Of a DNA stretch of 64,000 nucleotides, positions 11,487-22,190 are shown piece after piece. This DNA comes from Rattus norvegicus (Eukaryota > Chordata > Mammalia > Rodentia > Muridae): NCBI RefSeq assembly GCF_036323735.1, contig NC_086034.1, positions 30,558,439 to 30,622,438 of the forward strand, written 5' to 3'. Under the pieces are notes generated by a model that ran no database searches, was not told the DNA's origin, and saw only the letters and a program-made list of their open reading frames with translations. A program made the position numbers and the translations under genes. Numbering within the stretch: the stretch's first letter is position 1; each line of letters starts with the position of its first letter.

Positions 11487-11774
11487 AAGGGGTCCCTCTC
11501 TTCCCCTTTCTGTCCTCCATTTCTCCCTTTTCTGTTCTCATGGCTTTGCCCACATCTGTCTGTCTCTACCCTTTCCCAGGTCTCCATTCCTCTCCACTCT
11601 TCTCTCTGCCTTCATGCTCACTCCTCTGACTCTACCCTTTCCCAGGTCCTCACTCCTCTCCATTTACCCAATACACCTTCCTTATACAAGATCTATTGCA
11701 TGACATAATTACTCAGGGTCACACCTTGGCATGTGCCAGGCAGGTACCTCTTCACTCCATCATATTTCATAACA
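11285..11774 (+). repeat. Probable ERV LTR
   Basis: Contains GTATAAAAGGG, a strong TATA box (about 11360), then a pyrimidine-rich block, an AATACA polyadenylation-like signal (11665) and an end at ATAACA. One base later TGGTGCAGAGACTC begins, which has the form of a primer-binding site. The order TATA, polyA-like signal, CA, primer site is that of an LTR followed by a provirus interior. The 5' boundary is approximate. I recognise no gag or pol motif downstream, so the body is deleted or highly decayed. Confidence 0.5.
11440..11483. repeat. (TC)n microsatellite
   Basis: 22 perfect TC dinucleotides within the longer pyrimidine-rich block of the putative LTR. An expansion here would lengthen the region just downstream of the TATA box. 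Confidence 0.95.
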
Positions 11775-11775
11775 T

Positions 11776-11793
11776 TGGTGCAGAGACTCATTA
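11776..11793 (+). promoter_or_regulatory. Candidate retroviral primer-binding site
   Basis: TGGTGCAGAGACTCATTA starts one base after the CA that closes the putative LTR. About 12 of 18 positions fit a tRNA-Phe-type primer site. Support is the sequence together with its position; on sequence alone it would not be convincing. Confidence 0.4.
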
Positions 11794-12640
11794 GGCTGTC
11801 CTGGTCTTGTGCTCCTTCTTGTGGGACTAAGTCACAAGTTGGGGCCCTATTTTCTTTCCATTGCCACCTGCAACAAATCTGCTTTCCAGTTCACTGACTG
11901 TTCAGCACCTCATCCACAACTGACAATTAGGTAAGTTTCCCTTTTTGTTTGTGTAAACATTTCCCTGAGTCCCAGGAAGTGATCTTTGAATGTCCAGCAT
12001 TCCTCTTATACTCTTAAAGTCAGAGAGAGAGGTACTCCCAACCAGGGCCTTTAAGGCCAAGGTGGGCCTTCTTTACCTGACATCATTTCAACATTATTGG
12101 TGGTACAACCCTGCAGTTTCTTTAGGTATGACTGGGCTATGGGTCCCTTCTTTTCCTCTTCTATCATCTACACTTTGGAGCACTTATACATCCCACAGTG
12201 CCTCTAGCCCCACCTAGCTTTAACAGCTCTGTTCCTCAACCCTATCCTGTGGATGCAACCCTATTACTGGAGCTCAGTTTTCTTCCATGCTTTCTGGCCT
12301 CTAACACAGCCCTGGTACCAGGTGCCAAGTCTCCTCTGGCTTAGCCAGGATAAGCCTCTCATTCCCGTTGAGTGTGGGGATGACCTACTGAACAGCTCCT
12401 TCCTAGTTTGATTGGCCCATGGTCCTGGGACACCCACAGCTGCAGGCACAGTGACATTTTCCTTCTCCTTCTCCACAGGAATGGTGTTTTCCATAGCCTC
12501 TCATTCCCACATTAGATTCTGCTTAGAATACTCCAGTCTCTACACCTGAAACCCAACAGAAAAACCCTAAATTTATTCACCTTTTCAATAAAACTTCTAA
12601 TATCATTTGAGAACTTTACAAATACTATGAGCAATTGATG
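11794..12640. other. Possible ERV interior, no recognisable coding
   Basis: Follows the putative primer site. Open frames are short and carry no retroviral motif I can identify. The boundary with the old L1 that follows is not visible. Confidence 0.3.
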
Positions 12641-12929
12641 AAGTGGAAAAAATTTCCTATTTCTTATTTCTCTTTTCCCAAAACCCTGCTTCTTTCTGCC
12701 TCTTCTCCCTTCCTACATTCCTTAAACATCTTTTCTGTAAGTTGCCACAGGGAAGGGCCAGGTAAGACCAGGGACTGCAGTGCACACAAACACGTTTTCT
12801 GCTGCAGCAAGCAGCTGTTCTCAAGTCCATTCCTGAGGTGTATACACAAGTGCATACACTCTCTCTTCCTTCATGAACTCAGATTTTATTATAAATTGGC
12901 ACACCTGATTTCCAACCTCTAACTCCCAT

Positions 12930-13425
12930 GGACAAATGATTCCCAGATGTCTAAACCTGTTCTGTTCTACACTCCCAACATCACCTATTTCCAAGGCTCT
13001 ACTTCTGCTGCACTTAAGAAAAAACTCTTTTATCTCTTGCTGAACCACCACTCTACTGGCCTCCACCAGGTCCTCTGCACAAGTAATATCCAGGTTACAT
13101 TCCTTTGCCCACCCTGTTCCTGTGCCCACTGAATCTTCCTGGGCATGTACAAACGCCCTGAATGGCTTCAAATATCCTTCAGAGCTTCATTGCTTGACCA
13201 GAGATGCTATACCAAGAACATCCAGGTTACGTTCTTCCCCCAGCTCTGAATCCCTCCCCACCATACCCAGCTGCTCTGAGACACACTGCACCCTGAGTTT
13301 CATTGTCCAAGCCCAAGGCTCCCCTCCAGAGGCTTACTACACTGGAAAAATTCAGATTATGCCCACCTTCTCAATACCGGTTACACCAGTAGCACCTATG
13401 GACAACCAGAGGGTTTAAGACCAGC
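12930..13425 (+). repeat. Degenerate ~130-bp tandem units, L1 5'-UTR monomers
   Basis: Related blocks recur at about 13089, 13219 and 13350. Each has a C/A-rich lead such as CCACCAGGTCCTCTGCACAAG, then ATCCAGGTTAC or ATTCAGATTATG, then a cytosine-rich stretch. The ~130-bp spacing directly ahead of an L1 ORF1 fits the monomeric promoter arrays known for rodent L1 5' ends. The units are strongly diverged, so this is a reading by eye. Confidence 0.5.
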
Positions 13426-13429
13426 TTAA

Positions 13430-14261
13430 AAACACAATTAACCAAAGGCCAATATGGCACCTTAAGAGCAAAGCTATCTCACTTCAGCAAGCCCTAGATA
13501 TCGTAATGTAATTGAAGCACAAGAAATTGATCTTAAATCCAACCTTTAAATTATGATAGATGCTTGAAAGAGGAAATAAATAAATCCCTCAAAGAAATTC
13601 TGAAAAATACAGGCAAACAGTTAGAAACTGTTAGACAAACAAAAGAATAAACCGTTAAAATAAATATAAGAAAATACAATTATACAGGTGAAGTAAAACA
13701 GATCAAGACATGAAATTGAAAAAAGAAGCAAAAAAGAAAACACAAACTGAGGGAAATCTGGAGGTGAAATAGCTAGTAAAAGGAAACAACTGACAGAACA
13801 TACAAGATGGGACAGTCTCGGGCATAGAAGATACAAAAGAAGAAATTGTTACATCAGTCAACAAAAATGTTAGATTTAAACATTCCTGGTACAAAACATC
13901 AAGGAAATTTGGATACTATGAAAAAAATCAAACCTAAGAATAATAGGAATAGAAAAAGGTGAAGAGTTACAGCTCCAAGGTCCAGAATATATTTTCAACA
14001 AAATCATAGAAGAAAATTTACTAGTCTAAAGAAATAGATGCCTATAAACATACAAGAACTTTATAGAACACCAATAGATTGGACTAGATAATAATAGTCT
14101 CCCATCATGTAATAATCAAAGCATTAAGACTACAGAATGAAGAAAGAATACTAAAAGATGAATATTAAAAGATGTAAGGGAAAAGGCTAAGTAGCACACA
14201 AAGGCAGACTGATCAGAATTATACCTGACTTCTCAACAGATATTCTAAAGACTAGAAGGGC
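13430..14261 (+). pseudogene. Old L1 ORF1 remnant, first part
   Basis: Translated pieces match L1 ORF1p in order, including an A-rich coiled-coil part (13560-13900) and an RRM-like segment around 13990-14160 (IFNKIIEEN, then a block ending in NEERILKD). Frameshifts and stops are frequent. ORF1p normally forms an RNA-binding trimer; this copy cannot encode it. It is interrupted at 14261 by a younger L1 and resumes at 15181. Confidence 0.7.
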
Positions 14262-15180
14262 CTTTGGATACAGAAAATGTGGTACATCTACACAATGGAA
14301 TATTACTCAGCTATCAAAAACAATGACTTTATGAAATTCATAGACAAATGGTTGGAACTGGAAAATATCATCCTGAGTGAGGTAACCCAATCACAGAAAA
14401 ACACACATGGTATGCACTCATTGATAAGTGGCTATTAGCCCAAATGCTTGAATTACGCTAGATACCTAGAACACATGAAACTCAAGACGGATGATCAAAA
14501 TGTGAATGCTTCACTCCTTTTTTAAAAGGGGAACAAGAATACCCTTGGCAGGGAATATAGAGGCAAAGATTAAAACAGAGACAGAAGGAACACCCATTCA
14601 GAGCCTGCCCTACATGTGACCCATACATATACAGCCACCCAATTAGACATGATGGATGATGCAAAGAAGTGCAGACTGACAGGAGCCGGATGTAGATCTC
14701 TCCTGAGAGACACAGCCAGAATACAGCAAATACAGAGGCGAATGCCAGCAGCAAACCACTGAACTGAGAATAGGACCCCCGTTGAAGGAATCAGAGAAAG
14801 AACTGGAAGAACTTGAAGGGGCTCGAGACCCCAAAAGTACAACAATGTCAAGCAACCAGAGCTTCCAGGGACTAAGCCACTACCTAAAGACTATACATGG
14901 ACTGACCCTGGACTCTGACCTCATAGGTAGCATTGAATATCCTAGTAAGATCACCAGTTTAAGGGGAAGCCCTTGGTCCTGCTAAGACTGAACCCCCAGT
15001 GAACGTGATTGTTGGGGGGGGGCGGCTAGGGGGGGAGGATGGGGAGGGGAACACCCATAAAGAAGGGGATGGGGGAGGGGTTAGGGGGATGTTGGCCCGG
15101 AAACCGGGAAAGGGAATAACACTCGAAATGTAAATAAGAAATACTCAAGTTAATAAAAAAATAAAATAAAATAAAAAAAG
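14262..15180 (+). mobile_element. Younger 5'-truncated L1 nested in old ORF1
   Basis: Starts abruptly at TGGATACAGAAAATGTGG in the ORF2 C-terminal coding region, runs through the ORF2 end and 3' UTR with a G-rich tract (15013-15100), and finishes in an A-rich tail (15155-15180). Identity to the 3' ends of the L1s at 48-62 kb is high, so it is much younger than its host. No target duplication is evident, and about 30 bp of host ORF1 seem to be missing at the junction. Both point to a deletion at insertion or an endonuclease-independent event. Confidence 0.85.
15013..15100 (+). other. L1 3'-UTR G-rich tract (G-quadruplex potential)
   Basis: Many runs of four or more G close together. Rodent L1 3' UTRs are known to carry a conserved polypurine tract able to form intrastrand tetraplexes, and this is that tract in the nested copy. 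Confidence 0.7.
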
Positions 15181-15300
15181 AAACCACAAGTGGCACCCTA
15201 GACTACTATACCTAGCAAAACTCTTAGTCATACATGGTGAAATCAAGATATTCCAAGACAAAACCAACTTAAACAGTATCTACCAACAAATCCAGCCCTA
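15181..15300 (+). pseudogene. Old L1 ORF1 remnant, C-terminal part
   Basis: Reads KWHPRLLYLAKLLVIHGEI followed by KIFQDKT, the conserved C-terminal domain of L1 ORF1p, directly after the A-tail of the nested L1. It resumes the frame interrupted at 14261. This proves nesting rather than adjacency. Confidence 0.75.
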
Positions 15301-15390
15301 TGGAAAACACAAGGAAATCTCAAACTACACACAAGAAAACACAAGTTAGAAACAATTCTACACAAGCAAAGACAAAAATAAAGGAAGTAT

Positions 15391-15426
15391 ACACACACAC
15401 ACAAACACACATGCAAATACACACAC

Positions 15427-15464
<38 letters not shown>

Positions 15465-15470
15465 ACCCCT
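15391..15470. repeat. (CA)n microsatellite
   Basis: Imperfect then pure CA repeats in the spacer between old ORF1 and ORF2, with a pure block near 15430-15458. Confidence 0.9.
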
Positions 15471-15574
15471 GCACATACAATAACACCACCAACATCAAAA
15501 AATATCAATAATCGTCATTCCTTTCAAAATCAATGGAGTCAATTCCCCCAATAAACAGAGGCAGGCATCATTCT

Positions 15575-15970
15575 ATTACATACAATAAAAACAAGAAAGA
15601 TAGACATCACCTCAGAGTAAAAGGCTGGAAAAGATTTCCAAGCAAACAGACCCAAGAATCAAGATGAGATAGACATTAATTATCTAGTAAAATATACTTT
15701 AACCAAAATTAATCAACAGAGATGGGAAAGGGCACTTCATACTCATTACAGAAAAAAATATACCAAGATGAAGTCTTATTTTTGAACATCTATGCCCCCA
15801 GTAAAAGTGTACCCACATTCATAAAAGAAACATTACTAATGCTTAAACTGCACATCAACCCATATATTATTAATGAGAGACTTTAGCACTCCACTCTCAC
15901 CAATTGAAAAGTCATCAAGACAGAAATAAAACAGAGAAATAGTGAAGCTAACAGAGGTTATGAATCCCAC
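15575..15970 (+). pseudogene. Old L1 ORF2 endonuclease remnant
   Basis: Pieces include HHLRVKGWKRFPSKQTQ (about 15606-15655) and NIYAPSKSVPTFIKETLL (about 15785-15840), both typical of the apurinic-type endonuclease domain of L1 ORF2p. The following catalytic GDFN-type block is disrupted (reads ERL-stop). The frame then passes directly into C-terminal ORF2 sequence, so the reverse transcriptase is missing. Confidence 0.7.
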
Positions 15971-15984
15971 CAACAATGGAACAG

Positions 15985-16790
15985 AATGCCAATGGCTTAT
16001 CAAAGATCAAGAATCAACAAATGGGACCTCACAAAATTGCAAAGTTTCTGTAAGGCAATGGGCACTGTCATTAGGGCAAAACAGCAACCAACAGATTGGG
16101 AAAAGTTTTTGTCAATCCTACATCTGATAGAGGGCTAATATTCAATATATGCAAAGAACTCAAAAAGTTATACTACAGAGAATCAAGTAAGCCTACTAAA
16201 AATGATATACATACCTACACAAAGAATATCCCTGAGGAATATCAAATGGCTGAGAAGTACCTAAAGAAATGTTCAACATTCTTAGTTATTGCGGAAATGC
16301 ATATCAAAACAACCCTGCGACTCCATCTCACGCCAGTCAGATTGGCTAAGATAAAAAACTCAGGTGAGAATAGGTGCTGGCAAGGATATGGAGAAAGAGG
16401 AACACTCCTCCATTGTTGGTGGGATTGCAAGCTGGTACAACCACTATGGAAATCAGTCTGGAGCTTTCTTAGAAAATCCTACCTGAGGATGTAGCTATAC
16501 TATGCCTGGGCATATATCTAAATGATGCTCCAACTTATGACAAGACACATGCTCCACTATGTTCACAGTAGCCTTATTCATAATAGCCAGAAGCTGGAAA
16601 GAACCCAGATGCCCTTCAACAGAGGAATGGATACAGAAAATGTGGTACATCTACTCAATAGAGTACTACTCAGCTATCAAAAACAATAAGTTTATGAACT
16701 CATAGAAAAATGGATGGAAGTAGAAAACATCATCCTGAGTAAGGTAACCCAATCCAAATAAACACATGGTATGCACACACTGATAAGTGG
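15985..16790 (+). pseudogene. Old L1 ORF2 C-terminal remnant
   Basis: A 132-residue open stretch at 16096-16494 includes YQMAEKYLKKCSTFLVIAEM and the Cys motif CWQGYGERGTLLHCWWDC. This matches the Cys-rich C-terminus of L1 ORF2p. It continues with stops to about 16790. Normal L1 has some 2.5 kb of endonuclease/reverse transcriptase sequence upstream, which is deleted here. Confidence 0.8.
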
Positions 16791-17265
16791 ATATTAGTCC
16801 AAAAGCTCGAATTACCCAAGATACAATCCACAGGCCACATGATGCTCAAGAATTATGACCAAACTGCAGATTCTTCAGTCCTTCTTAAAAGGGGGAATAA
16901 AAATATTCATAGGAGGAGATATGAAGATAAAGTTTGGAGCAGAGATTGAAGGAATGACCATTCAGAGCCTGCCCCATCTTGGGATCCAGCCCATATTTAT
17001 ATATACAGCCACCCAAACTAGACAATATTGATGAAGCCAAGAAGTACATGCTGACAGGAACCAGATATAGATGTCTCCTGAGAGACTCAGCCAGAGCAGG
17101 ACAAATACAGAGGCGAATGCTAGCAGCAAACCATTGAACTGAGAATGGGGACCCTATGGGAGGAGTTAGAGAAATGATTGAAAGAGCTGGAGGGGCTTGC
17201 AACCCCATACGAACAACAGTACCAACCAACCAGACCTCCCAGGGACTAAACCACTACCCAAAGAG
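16791..17265 (+). other. Old L1 3' UTR, truncated
   Basis: Alignable by eye with the 3' UTR of the copy at 6300-7750 (for example ATTCTTCAGTCCTTCTTAAAAG and GCTGGAGGGGCTTGCAACCCC). It stops before the G-rich tract and tail, so its 3' end is lost. Confidence 0.7.
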
Positions 17266-18269
17266 CACACATATTTATATATGAGTCAGCTCTTGTTTAG
17301 GGCATATACATGTGTGTGTAAATTGTATGTAAGTCTCATCTAAAATATATAAATATATTTACAGAAAAACAAATGTTTTAAAACAGCAGCCATACGCCCC
17401 TTCTTCATCTCGGCTGGTGACTTCTCTAGGATGTAAGTGGCCACATGGCGTGCAATCTGCTGTGTGATTTAACCATCCTAAATTGACCACAAGAAGGTAT
17501 AAAACAACAATTATAATTATACTGAGTCCTAATGAACTCTGTTTATGAGTGTATCTCTTGAATAAGAAAGCAACAAGTCTCACATTTTAAGTTGGTATGG
17601 ATTTTTATATGCCGATAGAAATTCAGCTACATTCTTATACTGCATATGTGACTTAGAGCTATTAAATGTGCATGTGTATTTAATTGACACAACTGCAACA
17701 TATGATATATACAATATATGTAATATATAACTAACCACTGTATGTACATATACATACATGCATACCCATATACAAACTCATACATTATAAGTAACCACGT
17801 TCTCACTTTACCTGCTGTGTTGGTTCTTCCACTTCCTTCTCTGATTGGTTTAACTGTAGAGTTACGTATTCCTTCTCTCTCCCTTTAATGATCTGTGTTC
17901 CAACTCTACAGCCCTGGAATTCCTAACTTCCATCATTTGAGCATGCTACACAGGCAAGTGAGTGGTTTGCACTACAATCTGTGGATGTCTTGACAGCTTC
18001 CATGGCCACTTTACAAATGAAAAATCAAATTATAACTAATTAACTATTATGTCTATTATGTTACAGCAGCTGACATTAAATATTAAAAAGGGCAACTTTG
18101 TCTGGACTTTCCCCTCCATCAGTTTAATGGTGTAAAAGCTCAAATGGTGTGTTAAGATTCTTTCATGAAGTTTGTGTTTCAATGCTCAGATATATAAAGT
18201 TTGAATTTTATTAGTGTTTTTTTCACTCTAGCATTTTTCTGCTTCATTGGTAGGACTTGAAATTTGTAA
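17266..18269. other. Unrecognised AT-rich sequence
   Basis: No gene or repeat recognised. Contains an alternating-purine-pyrimidine AT patch with ATAC/ATGC steps at 17695-17790. Confidence 0.4.
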
Positions 18270-19190
18270 TAAATGGCTGAAAGAAAAGTGAACTCCTGAT
18301 GTGGAAACGTAAGGGTTCTCTGTAAAGTCAGTTGTGTTGGATGGTGTTTCGCTAAGGCAAACGTGAAAGAATGTTTCATTGAAGCAGACACAGGTGAAAG
18401 ACTAAGGCAGACTCATGAAGGAATGTTTCACTGCAGCAGACACAGGAGAAAGGATGTTCTGCTAAAGCAAACTTGTAAAAGGACACATGAGATGTGTTCT
18501 TTGCTAATGACACTCATGTATTGGTCTGACTTACATTGTGTAGTTGAATGGGGATTTGTTGGATTCCACAGACAGAAACTCACCAAAAGACTTCTGGTAG
18601 CATGCTGTAGTTTCTTGTTACTTCCTAGGACTCAGGCTGATTGGCAGAGTGATGTTAGACAGACACAGGTACTGAGGCAAGACCTGTGGAGGACACGTGA
18701 TGTTTGGAGGGAGTTTAAAAAGGACTTGACAGACAGTGACGGAGGCTGAGCTTGGCTTGCTTACAGAGCTACCTGGGCAATGCCTGTTCATCTCTCATCT
18801 TTGCTGATCTTCAGGTAGCTGAGAGAGGCACAGCTGAGAACTTCTCTTGGCATTCCTGTTGGCCCTGGTCCCTCCTGCCAACTTGTGCTGAGGCTGAGAC
18901 CTGACTTTTCCTGTTAGGCAGTGCCACCACTGCTGATTCATGTCTGCTATCCTGACTCTACCGAACTGCGCTGCTCGTGTAGTCTTGAGTTTGTGAGTGG
19001 ATTGAGCTGTCTTTGTTGACCTGCGCAATGCATTGTGGATTTCCTGATAATGCAGATGGTATTTGCTGCAAAGAACCATTCCTGAACAGGTCCACTTCTC
19101 CCGTATTCTTTTCCACCACTTCTGGTGAGCCGTTGGGTAGAAGGGAGGTTAAAACATTTGAGAACCATTATTAAATAAGACTTTGAAAGA
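18270..19190 (+). repeat. Rodent MER-type repeat with internal tandem motif
   Basis: About 0.9 kb whose parts I associate with rodent medium-reiterated repeats, such as GCAGATGGTATTTGCTGCAAAG and AAAACATTTGAGAACCATTATTAAAT near the end. The exact family is uncertain (RMER1-like is my guess). It contains an internal direct repetition at 18363-18470. A 128-codon open frame at 18363-18749 lies inside the repeat and shows no domain. Confidence 0.5.
18363..18470 (+). repeat. ~54-bp imperfect direct repeat
   Basis: GAAAGAATGTTTCATTGAAGC followed by AGACACAGG recurs about 50 bp later as GAAGGAATGTTTCACTGCAGC with AGACACAGG, and partial copies of the intervening GCTAAAGCAAAC motif flank both. Confidence 0.7.
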
Positions 19191-19917
19191 GTTAAGTTAC
19201 ATGCTCCATACACATGCTTTAAGTCTGAGCAAATTAATGACTATGTAATGAGTCCTAATTCTGCCATGAAACTCCAGTCTTACAGCTAGGACTTGTCCCT
19301 TGTCTGTCGAATATCACACTCATTGAATCTTAAGTTTGCCCTAGGGAAATGTTAAGAATAATTCTACTGCCTGTGCTTGTTAAGAGAATGAAGTGGGTGT
19401 TGGGAAAAAATGTGGCTTCTGGTGACAATTCTAGGAATGTTAATTAATATTCAAAGCTGGGATCTTTTTAGGTAAACCACTACTAGATTTTCTTCCACAA
19501 CTTGAAGCAGTATATATCAAGTCAAAATAAGTGAAATCAAATATAGTTTTGAATGACTAAGTTCAAAATTGATAGCTGAATACACAAGGTAATAGTAACT
19601 TAGAGGTTCAAGTCCTACTGTACATGTACTGGACACTTGGATTTCCAGAATGGAATTTTGTCTGAGTAGAATTTCATTGAACTCTACTCCTTGTCAGTCA
19701 ATGCTTCTGTCTATTGCTAATTTCTCATACCAATTCAGTCCTGTTTTCCTTTATGTATAGGTATTATTGTATGATAATATTATAATCAATACTTAGAACA
19801 CTCCTTGTCATTTTCTAGGTATTAAAACTTTACCATAGCTTCCAACTGATTCTCTAACAATGTATAAAAGACTCTCAGAAGACAAAAGAAACATATCATG
19901 TAATCATGAGAATGTAG
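19191..19917. other. Unrecognised AT-rich sequence
   Basis: About 0.7 kb without gene or repeat signal. Confidence 0.4.
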
Positions 19918-20114
19918 CAGTTCTCAACCTGTGGTAATGATCCCTGTGGGGTTGCCTAAGACTATCAGAAAACACATATATGTACATTACAATTAATAAC
20001 AGTAGCAAACTTACAGTTATAAAATAGCAAGAAAAAATTTTATGGTTAGGGATCACTGTCACATGAAGAAACTGTATTAAAAGGTCACAGCATTAAAAAT
20101 GTCAAAAACCACTG
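19918..20114 (+). mobile_element. URR1 non-autonomous hAT (Charlie) element
   Basis: Starts CAGTTCTCAACCTGTGG and ends AAAAACCACTG, imperfect inverted termini of the CAGNGGTTCTCAA type used by hAT-Charlie elements. The interior (TTACAATTAATAACAGTAGC, AATTTTATGGTTAGGGATCAC) matches the rodent URR1 family as I know it. It has no transposase. The 8-bp flanks are not clearly duplicated. Confidence 0.75.
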
Positions 20115-21131
20115 TTCAGGAGGCTGAAAGTTCAAGGATATATTTCTGGATCCCACAGAGGGATTTCATACTTGTTTACTGCTAACTTCTGGTTGGCCAC
20201 ATATGGTCTGTTCTGTCCCTTGGCTTGTGATTGTGTTTCTGCCCTTAGTACTATATTATTTGCTGTTCTGTTTGGTACCTTGTGGCTCTTTTATGCTTAG
20301 AAGGACACAGTGACACTGGTTAAGAGTCTATTAATGGTCGTATGACTTCATTTCAGCTAATAACTACTCTTACTGCTCTATGGCAGACACATACATTCAG
20401 AATTCCTGGGTATCAGGATATTTGAAGAGGCACAATATAACAAGGACAATGGCAATTTTCTTTTGTGATCACAGCCCCAAATTCACAGGCTTATACATAC
20501 TGTGGCTCCTCCGGCAAATGGATACAGACAATTCAGGCTTGATTGGCAGTTCTGCAGCTGATCAGAAGTCCTCATTTGTATTCTTAGCGGCTCAGAGCTG
20601 TTGCATGTCAGGTTGTTCTTTGAACCTTATTTCCCTGGAAGTTACATAGAAATAGATAAATGTTGCACTTAACAGTTGTGAATGAAGCATAGATCTGTTA
20701 TAATGTCCAGTATGAAAAATACAATACACTATTTCTAATATGACTTAAATGTAAATTTCACATTTACAAGTTTTTGTTTAAACATTAAAAGGTTTATCAC
20801 TAAACTATTTTACAGTGAGATTGCACAATTTATCTTCAAACACCTTTGGCTTGCAAATATTATCTGAAAGGGTGCTGGCCATTGTTTAGATTAAATAAGG
20901 AGATTCGGCTTGAGGTCACCATTTGTTTCTCATTAAATCTGTCAAGTCTCATTTAATCAGGGAATACTTATTTTAAATAGAAATTTGGAACCTATGATTC
21001 CATTTGTGTTTTGCGTTAGCTTCATTTGAGTATGGAGGTGCACAACTTTCTTTGGTTTCATGAACAAAACGTCCACTTAGTACCAAGAAGGCCCAATGAA
21101 CTGTCCTTCCTTCTTCCTGGGCCCATTCTTT
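20115..21131. other. Unrecognised sequence
   Basis: About 1 kb. An 89-codon open frame at 20380-20649 has no recognisable domain and no supporting context. I see no repeat or exon. Confidence 0.4.
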
Positions 21132-21176
21132 AAAAACAAAACAAAACAAAACAAAACAAAACAAAACAAAACAAAA
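21132..21176. repeat. (AAAAC)n microsatellite
   Basis: Nine tandem AAAAC/ACAAA units, probably from the tail of a lost retroposon. Confidence 0.9.
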
Positions 21177-21387
21177 CCCCAAAAACTCAGTGCTGAGTTT
21201 GTGAAGTTGGACATAAACGTGAAATCAATTCAGACATTTACAACTATATTTCTCCTGCCTCCTAAGAAGATAGTTCACATGAAATATAACATTCTGTCTA
21301 TTTTAATCTTCCCTTTGGTGAGATGTTTTCACACTGTATTGTGAGTAGTGTATCTGTGTATCCATGCATAGGGGAATGGGTGTAACA

Positions 21388-21425
<38 letters not shown>

Positions 21426-21655
21426 GCCAGATGATGATGATGATGATGGTGATGGTGTGTGTGTGTGCGTATGTGTGTGTCAGATTGTGTGTGTGTGTCT
21501 ATGTTTGTGTGTGTGCATATGTAGGTCAAATGTGTGTATGTGGTGTGTGCTTGTGTGTGTCTGGGTGTGTGTGCCTGCCTCTGGGTGTGTTTGTATGTGG
21601 TGTGTGTGTGTATGTATGTTATTGTGCATGTGTGTGCGTGTGTGTGTTTAGGCCA
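21388..21655. repeat. Compound (TG)n/(ATG)n microsatellite
   Basis: A perfect TG block (21389-21424), an ATG block (21430-21448), then about 200 bp of interrupted TG repeats. The Cys/Val- and His/Thr-rich open frames over this stretch are by-products of the repeat. Confidence 0.9.
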
Positions 21656-21699
21656 GATGTTGGTGTCGACAATTTCCTCTATCACCATTCACTTTCTTT

Positions 21700-21880
21700 T
21701 TAGAAGTTAGGTTTTCCACTGAATCTGTAGATTACCGATTTAGATAAATTGGCTAGCAAGCCTCAGAGACCCTCACACTCCCAGCACTGGATGACAGGAA
21801 GGAGCTCCACATCTAGCTATCTATGTGGGTGCTCTGTATCTGAACTCAGGATGTGATGCTTATTGAGCCAACATTTTACT
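21700..21880. repeat. Diverged rodent SINE-like fragment (name uncertain)
   Basis: The order TCCACTGAATCTGTAG, ATTGGCTAGCAAGCC, CCCAGCACTGG, GTGGGTGCTCTGTATCTGAACTCAGGATG follows a dispersed rodent repeat seen again at 31540-31690, 37450-37570 and 38610-38830. I cannot name it firmly. Confidence 0.4.
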
Positions 21881-22090
21881 GGCTGAGAATTTTGTCGCAG
21901 TCAAATTGTCAAACAGTGTGTATGTGTGTGCATGTGCATGTATATGTGCATATGTGTTTGTATGCTTGTGTTTCTTCTTGGCTTTGTAGTTTTCCTAACA
22001 CATTTTCCTGACAGTGTACTCATTCCAGTAGACCATCCAGTTGGCTGCTCCAGGTATTCATACACTGCCCCTTATGTTTTGCTTTATTCT

Positions 22091-22179
22091 TTTTTTTTTT
22101 CCTTCGGAGCTGGGGACCGAACCCAGGGCCTTGCACTTCCTAGGCAAGCGCTCTACCACTAAGCTAAATCCCCAACCCC
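22091..22179 (-). mobile_element. ID SINE (rat)
   Basis: Complement of the ~75-bp ID body with a short T tract for the tail. The perfect 11-bp duplication TGCTTTATTCT occurs at 22080-22090 and 22180-22190. It is near consensus, so the insertion is young. Confidence 0.95.
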
Positions 22180-22190
22180 TGCTTTATTCT

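Larger units (their letters stand above)
12640..17265 (+). mobile_element. Old L1 (Lx-like), disrupted
   Basis: In order: degenerate 5'-UTR repeats (about 12930-13425), ORF1 remnant (13430-14261), a nested younger L1 (14262-15180), the end of ORF1 (15181-15300), a spacer carrying a CA repeat, the start of the ORF2 endonuclease domain (15575-15970), a deletion of the reverse transcriptase region, then the ORF2 C-terminus (15985-16790) and 3' UTR up to about 17265. All pieces lie on the plus strand in L1 order. Stops and frameshifts throughout make it a fossil. The 5' limit is approximate. Confidence 0.8.

Noticed and set aside
11317..11708. Ser/Leu-rich open frames of 121-128 codons
   Set aside because: Created by the TC microsatellite and pyrimidine-rich LTR sequence.
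21329..21703. Cys/Val-rich and His/Thr-rich open frames
   Set aside because: Translation of the TG/CA repeat in different frames.
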